Positions 5,275-6,439 of a DNA stretch of 6,439 bases are shown piece after piece. A program made the translations under genes and the position numbers. Origin of the DNA: Dehalococcoidia bacterium (GTDB lineage: Bacteria > Chloroflexota > Dehalococcoidia > GIF9 > AB-539-J10); assembly GCA_003562555.1 (NCBI GenBank), contig PWUO01000210.1, forward strand, positions 1 through 6,439, read 5' to 3'. The stretch's first letter is position 1; each line of letters begins with the position of its first letter. Below the pieces are notes generated by a model. The model did no database searches. It saw only the letters and a list, made by a program, of their open reading frames with translations, and was not told where the DNA came from.

Positions 5275-6439
5275 ATGCAGGGCCGCGGATGGATAGAAGA
5301 ACTGAATCCTCACCAACGTGAGGCGGTGACACACGGCGAGGGTCCTCTGCTGGTGGTAGCCGGCGCAGGAAGTGGAAAGACAAGAACACTCGCGTGCCGC
5401 GTGGCCTACCTCATCTCACAGGGAGTCGCGCCCGAGCGCATACTTCTGCTCACGTTCACGCGCAGGGCAGCGGACGAGATGCTGAAACGAGCCGCCTCGC
5501 ACATCGAAACGCACGCGGGCGCCACCCAACGTGTGTGGGGAGGGACGTTCCACTCATTCGCCAATCGAGTCCTGCGCATCTACTCCCGCCCGGCAGGCCT
5601 CGCTGACCAGTTCTCTGTCATCGACCGTACTGATGCAGAGGATTTCCTCAACATCATCAGAAACGAGATGGGGTTGTCACAGAAGGGCAGGCGCTTCCCG
5701 CAGAAGGCAACCTGCATGGACATCTACTCCCGCAGGGTTAACTCAACTGATGACCTGAGTGAGGTGCTCTCGCAGCACTACCCGTGGTGTTCAGAGTTTG
5801 AGACTGAGCTTGCAGATCTGTTCAGAAGCTACGTCGAGCGCAAGCAGCAGCAGGGCGTACTGGATTACGATGACTTGCTGCTCTACCTGTACTACCTGCT
5901 GGAAGAGCCACAGATGGCTCGCTCCCTCGAAGGGCGTTTCGAACACGTGCTTGTGGACGAATACCAGGACACGAACCGAATACAGGCGGGCATCCTGAGA
6001 CGGCTGAGAAGCAGCAATCGTAACCTGATGGCAGTGGGCGACGACGCACAGTCCATCTATGGCTTCCGGTCGGCAACCGTGCGAAACATGCTCGACTTTC
6101 CGCAACAGTTCCCCGGGACCACCATAGTGACGCTTGATCAGAACTACCGGTCGCTGCAGCCCGTGCTTGAGACCACGAATCGTGTCATCGCCCAGGCTCA
6201 CGAAAGGTTTTCGAAGGACCTGTGGGCAACACGCGGCGATGGTCCGCGTCCGGAACTCATCACCTGCGGTGATGAGAGCGATGAGGACGACGAAGTCGTA
6301 AGGCTCGTACTGGAGCACTACGAACAGGGGATACCGTTGCGACATCAGGCCGTTTTGTTCCGAGCCGCATCTCACTCCACCTCTCTGGAGCTGGCTCTGA
6401 CGCGAAAGAACATCCCCTTCCGTAAGTACGGTGGTCTTC
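5275..6439 (+). CDS. UvrD/PcrA-type superfamily 1 DNA helicase, N-terminal half (cut by window edge)
   Basis: This is an ATP-dependent 3'-5' DNA helicase of the UvrD/Rep/PcrA group, acting in DNA repair or replication restart. Motifs appear in order: Q motif LNPHQREAV (10-18), Walker A AGAGSGKT (29-36), motif Ia LLTFTRRAADEM (58-69), Ib GTFHSF (90-95), the LDYDDLL block (196-202), motif II LVDEYQDTN (226-234), motif III VGDDAQSIYGFRSA (254-267) and motif IV LDQNYRS (287-293). The GDDAQSIYGFR form, together with the NRVIAQAHERFSKDLW stretch after motif IV, marks a UvrD-like subgroup distinct from E. coli UvrD, whose motif III differs. The first 388 residues are visible, with motifs V-VI outside; the family is usually 650-750 residues. 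The ATG at 5275 has no Shine-Dalgarno site. A GTG at 5263, in frame and overlapping the PTE stop by 7 nt, is an alternative. Translation is probably coupled to the PTE gene. No separate promoter is seen. Confidence 0.93.
   Translation, partial: MQGRGWIEELNPHQREAVTHGEGPLLVVAGAGSGKTRTLACRVAYLISQGVAPERILLLTFTRRAADEMLKRAASHIETHAGATQRVWGGTFHSFANRVLRIYSRPAGLADQFSVIDRTDAEDFLNIIRNEMGLSQKGRRFPQKATCMDIYSRRVNSTDDLSEVLSQHYPWCSEFETELADLFRSYVERKQQQGVLDYDDLLLYLYYLLEEPQMARSLEGRFEHVLVDEYQDTNRIQAGILRRLRSSNRNLMAVGDDAQSIYGFRSATVRNMLDFPQQFPGTTIVTLDQNYRSLQPVLETTNRVIAQAHERFSKDLWATRGDGPRPELITCGDESDEDDEVVRLVLEHYEQGIPLRHQAVLFRAASHSTSLELALTRKNIPFRKYGGL

Noticed and set aside
4196..5389. 397-codon open frame on the minus strand opposite the PTE gene
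   Set aside because: It is antisense to a gene with a full set of PTE metal ligands, has no recognisable motif, and is explained by scarce TTA, CTA and TCA codons in the sense gene.
5791..6375. 194-codon minus-strand open frame opposite the helicase gene
   Set aside because: The helicase motifs II to IV lie on the plus strand over the same bases, so the minus frame is a shadow.
1..6439. Search for tRNA genes, CRISPR repeats, insertion-sequence ends or a defence system
   Set aside because: No tRNA cloverleaf, regular repeat array, transposase or typical defence gene is visible. The helicase has ordinary UvrD/PcrA architecture in the visible part and no defence partner beside it.

Overview
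The window is a compact bacterial segment of moderately high G+C (judged by eye) with no mobile element, RNA gene or CRISPR array that I can see. It holds seven protein genes, two cut by the window edges. Starts are ATG or GTG, often with strong purine-rich Shine-Dalgarno sites, and candidate sigma70-type promoters are present. The gene set is a DUF362 protein, YjbQ, a short YfcE-type phosphodiesterase, a GC(A/S)H-type MBL hydrolase, a phosphotriesterase-family protein and a UvrD-type helicase with a GDDAQSIYGFR motif. It would fit an environmental bacterium such as a Chloroflexota member, but that assignment is a weak inference.

Layout. Positions 1-542 (minus) encode the N-terminal part of a MATE multidrug exporter. 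Next, also on the minus strand, come a DUF362 protein with an unusual cysteine-bearing C-terminus (705-1940) and, upstream of it, a YjbQ/UPF0047 protein (2014-2427). These two probably form one transcription unit. A divergent promoter region of about 140 bp separates yjbQ from a plus-strand YfcE/MJ0936-type metallophosphoesterase (2566-3036). That gene converges on a minus-strand metallo-beta-lactamase-fold hydrolase (3124-3984), with a two-part 11-bp hairpin between their stops. A second divergent region of about 200 bp leads to a plus-strand phosphotriesterase-family amidohydrolase (4187-5269). A UvrD/PcrA-type helicase gene (5275 to the window end) follows almost without a gap.

How the genes relate. 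Three metal-dependent hydrolases of different folds (calcineurin-like, MBL, PTE TIM barrel) lie side by side. The MBL and PTE genes share a divergent control region and could act on related lactone or phosphoester substrates, but no substrate can be read from sequence. The YjbQ-DUF362 pair looks co-transcribed. The helicase looks like a housekeeping repair gene coupled to the PTE gene only by proximity. I see no defence, conflict or biosynthetic system that I would call new. The most interesting points are the DUF362 cysteine pattern, the two divergent hydrolase promoter regions and the several genes whose true start lies well inside the longest open frame.
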